Source: Sphacelaria rigidula
Lineage: Eukaryota; Phaeophyceae; Sphacelariales
NCBI GenBank assembly: GCA_964200075.2
Contig: CAXNAA020000270.1
Span: forward strand, 1-23,278
DNA length: 23,278 bases
Direction: 5' to 3'
Below, piece after piece: positions 19,913 through 23,278 of the stretch (the first letter of the stretch is position 1; every line of letters begins with the position of its first letter). The position numbers and the translations under genes are program-made. The notes beneath the pieces were generated by a model that did no database searches, was not told where the DNA came from, and worked only from the letters and a program-made list of their open reading frames with translations.

Positions 19913-21289
19913 GTAGGTCCAAAAAAAAGTACGGTTGGCTGCTCTATCTCGTGTCTATGTCCGGGCTGTGTTAGAGTAGGTGAAATACAAAGGAGAGATA
20001 GCTACTTCATTTCATGTCTATAACCGGGCTGTGTTATGGTAGGGTTAATATAAAGGAGGGTTAGCTTCTGTATTTCATATTTTCATCCGGACTGCGTTGA
20101 AGCAGGTTGATAAGAAAGGGGGGTGCGCTTCTCTATTTCATGTCTATGTCTGGGCTGTGATATAGTAGGTTGAAAAAAAAGGAGGGTTTGCTTCTCTATT
20201 TCATGTTCATATCCGGACTGCGTTATAGTAGGTTGATCAGGAAGGAGGGTAAGCATTTTTGTTCCATGTCTATGTCTGAGCTGTGTCTTAGTAGGGTAAA
20301 AGGGAGGGTTAGCTTTTGTATTTCATGTGTTCATCCGGACTGCGTTATAGTAGGTTGATAAGGAAGGAGGGTCAGCTTCTCTATTTCATGTCTATATCCG
20401 GGCTGTGTTATAGTAGGTTGAATAAAAGGTGGGGTTAGCTTCTCTATTCCATGTTTTCATCCGAACTTCGTTATTGTAGGTTGATCAGGAAAGAGGGTGA
20501 GCATTTTTGTTTCATGTCTATGTCTGAGCTGTGTCTTAGTAGGGTAAAAAGGAGGGTTAGCTTCTGTATTTCATGGGTTCATCCGGACTGCGTTATAGTA
20601 GGTTGATAAGGAAAGAGGGTGAGCTTCTCTATTCCATGTCTATATCCGGGCTGTGCTATCGTAAGGTTAGTATAGATGAGGGTTAGCTTCTGTATTCCAT
20701 GTTTTCATCCGGACTGCGTTGAAGTAGGTTGATAAGAAAGGAGGGTGAGCTTCTCTGTTTCATGTCTATATCCGGGGTATGTTATAGTAGGTTCAAAAAA
20801 AAGTACGGTTAGCTCCTCTATTCCATGTTTTCATCCGGACTGCGTTATAGTGATTGATCAGGAAGGAGGGTGAGCATTCTTGTTTCATGTCTATGTTTGG
20901 GCTGTGTTATAGTAGGTTGAATCAAAAGTCCGGGTAGATTCTCTATTCCATGTTTATATCCGGATTGCGTTACAGTAGGTTGATCAGGAAGAAGGGTGAG
21001 CTTCTATATTTCATGTTTTTATCCGGGCTGTGTTAAAGTAGGTTAAAAAAAAAGGAGGGTGTGCTGCTCTATTCCATGTTCACATCCGGGCTGTGTTATA
21101 GAAGGTTGAATAAAGAGGAGGGTGAGCTTCTATATTTCATGTCTATGTTCGGGCTTTGTTATAGTAGGATGAATGACAAAGGGGTTCAGCTTCTCTATTC
21201 CATGTTTATATCCGGGCTGTGTTATAGTAGTTTGAATAAAAGGGACGGTGAGCTGCTCTTTTCAATGTTTATATCCGGGCTGTATTAGA
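19913..21289 (+). repeat. Long higher-order block, about 22 monomers
   Basis: C-D-E at 19913, then two T/S pairs with 59-bp S monomers at 20291 and 20539, each preceded by GTCTGAGCTGTGTCTTAG. An E monomer at about 20661 (GTAAGGTTAGTATAG) stands without C or D before it, a relic of a lost C-D. A further T-like monomer with GAGCATTCTTG (about 20870) and B with AATCAAAAGTCCGGG (20912) follow, then F, GTGTGCTGC and GGGGTTCAGC types. Confidence 0.7.
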
Positions 21290-21980
21290 GTAGGTCCAAG
21301 AGAAAGTACGGTTAGCTGCTCTTTCTCGTGTCTATGTCCGGGCTGTGTTAAAGTAGATGAAATAGAAAGGAGAGATGGCTACTTCATTTCATGTCTAAAA
21401 GCGGGCTGTGTTATGGTAGAGTAAATATAAAGGAGGGTAAGCAACTGTATTTCATGTTTTCATCCGGACTGCGTTATAGTAGGTTGATAAGAAAGGAGGG
21501 TGAGCTTCTCTATTTCATGTCTATATCCGGGCTATGTTATAGTAGGTAACAAAAAAAGGACGGTTAGCTTCTCTATTCCATGTTTATATCCGGACTGCGT
21601 TATAGTAGGTTGATCACGAAGGAGGGTGAGCTTCTCTATTTCATGTCTATATCCGGGCTATGTTATAGTAGGTTAAAAAAAAAAGTACGGTTAGCTCCTC
21701 TATTCCATGTTTATATCCGGACTGCGTTATAGTAGATTGATACGGAAGGGGGGTGAGCTTCTCCATTTCATGTCTATATCCGGGCTGTGTTATAGTAGGT
21801 TGAATGAAAAGTAGGGTTAGCTTCTCTATTCCATGTTTTCATCCGGACTGCGTTAGTGTAGGTTGATCACGAAGGAGGGTGAGCTTATTCATTTCAGGTC
21901 TATATCCTGGCTATGTTATAGTAGGTTGAATAAAAAGGAGGGTTAACTTCTCTATTCCATGTTTTCATCCGGATTGCGTT
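20860..21980 (+). repeat. About 1.2-kb segment, first copy (pairs with about 21995-23040)
   Basis: CATTCTTGTTTCATG, AATCAAAAGTCCGGG (20912, 22047), GGAGGGTGTGCTGC, TTCTATATTTCATG, CATGTCTAAAA before C/GGGCTG, and GATTGATACGG occur in the same order in both copies. C monomers at 21290 and 22487 are 1197 bp apart, exactly 19 x 63, while the left parts are 1135 bp apart. The right copy therefore has one more monomer, the N monomer TTCAATGCAGAGG at about 22366. Confidence 0.8.
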
Positions 21981-23278
21981 ATAGTAGGTTGATCAGGAAG
22001 GAGGGTGAGCATTCTTGTTTCATGCCTATGTCTGGGCTGTGTTATAGTAGGTTGAATCAAAAGTCCGGGTAGATTCTCTATACCATGTTTTCATCCGGAT
22101 TGCGTTACAGTAGGTTGATCAGGAAGGAGGGTGAGCTTTTCTATTTCATGTTTATATCCGGGCTGTGTTAGAGTAGGTTGAAAAAAATGGAGGGTGTGCT
22201 GCTCTATTCCATGTTCATATCCGGGCTGTGTTATAGAAGGTTGAATAAAGAGGAGGGTGAGCTTCTATATTTCATGTCTATGTCCGGGCTTTGTTATAGT
22301 AGGTTGAATAAAAAGGGGTTCAGCTTCTCTATTTCATGTGTATATCCGGGCTGTGTTATAGTAGGTTCAATGCAGAGGAGGGTGAGCTTCTCTATTTCAT
22401 GTCTATGTCCGAGCTGTGTTATAGTAGTTTGAATAAAAGGGAGGGTGAGCTGCTCTTTTCAATGTCTATCTCCGGGCTGTGTTAGAGTAGGTCCAAGAGA
22501 AAGTACGGTTAGCTGCTCTATCTCGTGTCTATGTCCGGGCTGTGTTAAAGTAGATGAAATAGAAAGGAGAGATGGCTACTTCATTTCATGTCTAAAACCG
22601 GGCTGTGTTATGGTAGAGTAAATATAAAGGAGGGTTAGCAACTGTATTTCATGTTTTCATCCGGACTGCGTTGAAGTAGGTTGATGAGAAAGGAGGGTGA
22701 GCTTCTCTATTTCATGTCTATATCCGGGCTATGTTATAGTAGGTAAAAAAAAGGTACGGTTAGCTTCTCTATTTCCATGTTTTAATCCGGACTGCGTTAT
22801 TGTAGGTTGATCACGAAGGAGGGTGAGGTCATTTATTTCATGTCTATATCCTGGCTATGTTATAGTAGGTTGAATATAATGGAGGGTTAGCTTCTCTATT
22901 CCATGTTTATATCCGGACTGCGTTATAGTAGATTGATACGGAAGGAGGGTGAGCTTCTCTATTTCATGTCTATATCCGGGCTGTCTTAGAGTAGGTAAAA
23001 TAAAAAGTACCGTTAGCTTCTCTATTCCATGTTTATATCCGGACTGCGTTATAGTAGGTTGATCAGGAAGGAGGGTGGGCTTTTTTTTTTCATGTCCATA
23101 TCCGGGCTGTGTTATAGTAGGTTGAAAAAAATGAAGGTTTAGCGGCTTTATTCGATGTTTACATCCGGGCTGTGTTATAGTAGGTTGAATAAAGAGGAGG
23201 GTGAGTTTCTCTATTTCATGTCTATGTCCTGGCTGTGTTATGGTAGGTTGAATAAAAGGGAGGGTGAGCTGCTCTATT
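21981..23278 (+). repeat. About 1.2-kb segment, second copy, and right end of window
   Basis: Second copy as described for 20860-21980; the first part of this entry is its left margin. C-D-E at 22487, with D carrying TCTAAAACCGGGCTG and E carrying TTAGCAACTG. The series continues through A, B, F and GATTGATACGG types. The array is still in phase and in the same orientation at the last base, so it continues beyond the window. Confidence 0.75.

Larger units (their letters stand above)
1126..23278 (+). repeat. Satellite array, 63-bp monomer, about 350 copies, head to tail
   Basis: GTAGGT, AGCT, CATG and CCGG landmarks recur every 63 bp from the junction to the right edge. Examples of successive GTAGGT starts are 1128 and 1191, and 6619, 6682 and 6745. 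All copies face the same way. The best conserved part is monomer positions 35-61 (TTTCATGTCTAT through CCGGGCTGTGTTA). The least conserved part is positions 7-20, where the class-defining differences sit. Most monomers of a class differ from each other at a few positions. Monomers are arranged in irregular higher-order repeats punctuated by a C-D-E triplet. I found no transposon, inversion or unrelated sequence inside the array. The right end is not reached. A centromeric, pericentromeric, subtelomeric or B-chromosome location is possible, and the sequence does not decide. Confidence 0.97.

Noticed and set aside
1126-23278. CRISPR array
   Set aside because: Conserved and variable parts alternate, but the variable parts recur in a small set of classes and are not unique spacers. 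There are no cas genes, and array size and context are eukaryotic.
1126-23278. CENP-B box in the monomer
   Set aside because: I looked for the TTCG....A..CGGG pattern. CCGGG is present but the upstream TTCG is not at the right spacing in the consensus.
1126-23278. Telomeric repeats, tRNA, rRNA or 5S genes
   Set aside because: No TTAGGG- or TTAGG-like runs, and no recognisable tRNA A/B boxes or rRNA cores were seen. The scattered GTTAGC is part of the monomer.
1126-23278. Conserved RNA hairpin formed by the monomer core
   Set aside because: CATG and CCGG are only 4-bp palindromes. The linked G..T and A..C states do not act as compensatory base pairs, so no structure is supported.

Overview
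This window looks like eukaryotic nuclear DNA dominated by a satellite. From about 1126 to the right edge (about 22.1 kb, 95% of the window) it is one uninterrupted head-to-tail array of a 63-bp repeat, all in one orientation, about 350 monomers. Only the first ~1.1 kb is non-satellite. A 221-base run of N marks a scaffold gap inside the array. Nothing in the sequence identifies the clade. There is no operon-like gene packing and no recognisable RNA gene or housekeeping gene.

Left flank (1-1125): on the minus strand there is a 294-codon ORF (283-1167). It has an Ala/Pro-rich middle, a short predicted helical stretch and a very Lys/Arg-rich C-terminal third. A second open frame (292 to the left edge), also very basic, follows in the -1 frame and overlaps its end. 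The arrangement resembles the end of one ORF and the start of the next in a mobile element or virus-like gene pair, cut off at its 5' side where it meets the satellite. I do not recognise either protein. The first 14 codons of the 294-codon ORF, start codon included, are satellite sequence.

Satellite (1126-23278): the monomer has fixed landmarks: GTAGGT at monomer positions 1-6, an A-rich stretch at 8-16, GGAGGGT at 17-23, AGCT at 25-28, CATG at 38-41, CCGG at 49-52 and GCTGTGTTA at 53-61. Monomers fall into recurring classes used below. C has GTAGGTCCA plus AGTACGG and TCTCGTG. D has GAGATAGCTACT. E has CTTCTGTATTTCATGTTTTC and then CCGGACTGCG. A has GATAAGGAAGG. F has GATCAGGAAGG. B has AATAAAAAGG or AAAAGTACGG with GTTAGCTTCTC. 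G has AAAAGAAGGGTTAGCTGC. J has GTGTCCTGGCTG. P has GAGGGTGAGCTGC plus ATCTCCGGGCTG. N has TTCAATGCAGAGG. T has GAGCATTTTTGTTTCATG plus GTCTGAGCTG. S is a 59-bp deleted form that follows T.

C, D and E run together as a fixed C-D-E triplet that punctuates the array 33 times. The distance between successive C monomers is 5 to 22 monomers, most often 7 (about 440 bp). This is an irregular higher-order repeat. Two 7-monomer forms stand out, C-D-E-A-B-F-G and C-D-E-A-B-J-P, together with longer 10- to 13-monomer forms. Younger duplications lie on top: tandem copies of about 504, 563, 248 and 315 bp, and copies displaced by about 1.2, 2.0 and 3.1 kb.

Because 63 is divisible by 3, many monomers can stay open in several frames on both strands, producing dozens of repetitive pseudo-proteins with a 21-residue period. 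I treat these as by-products of the satellite and annotate none as genes.
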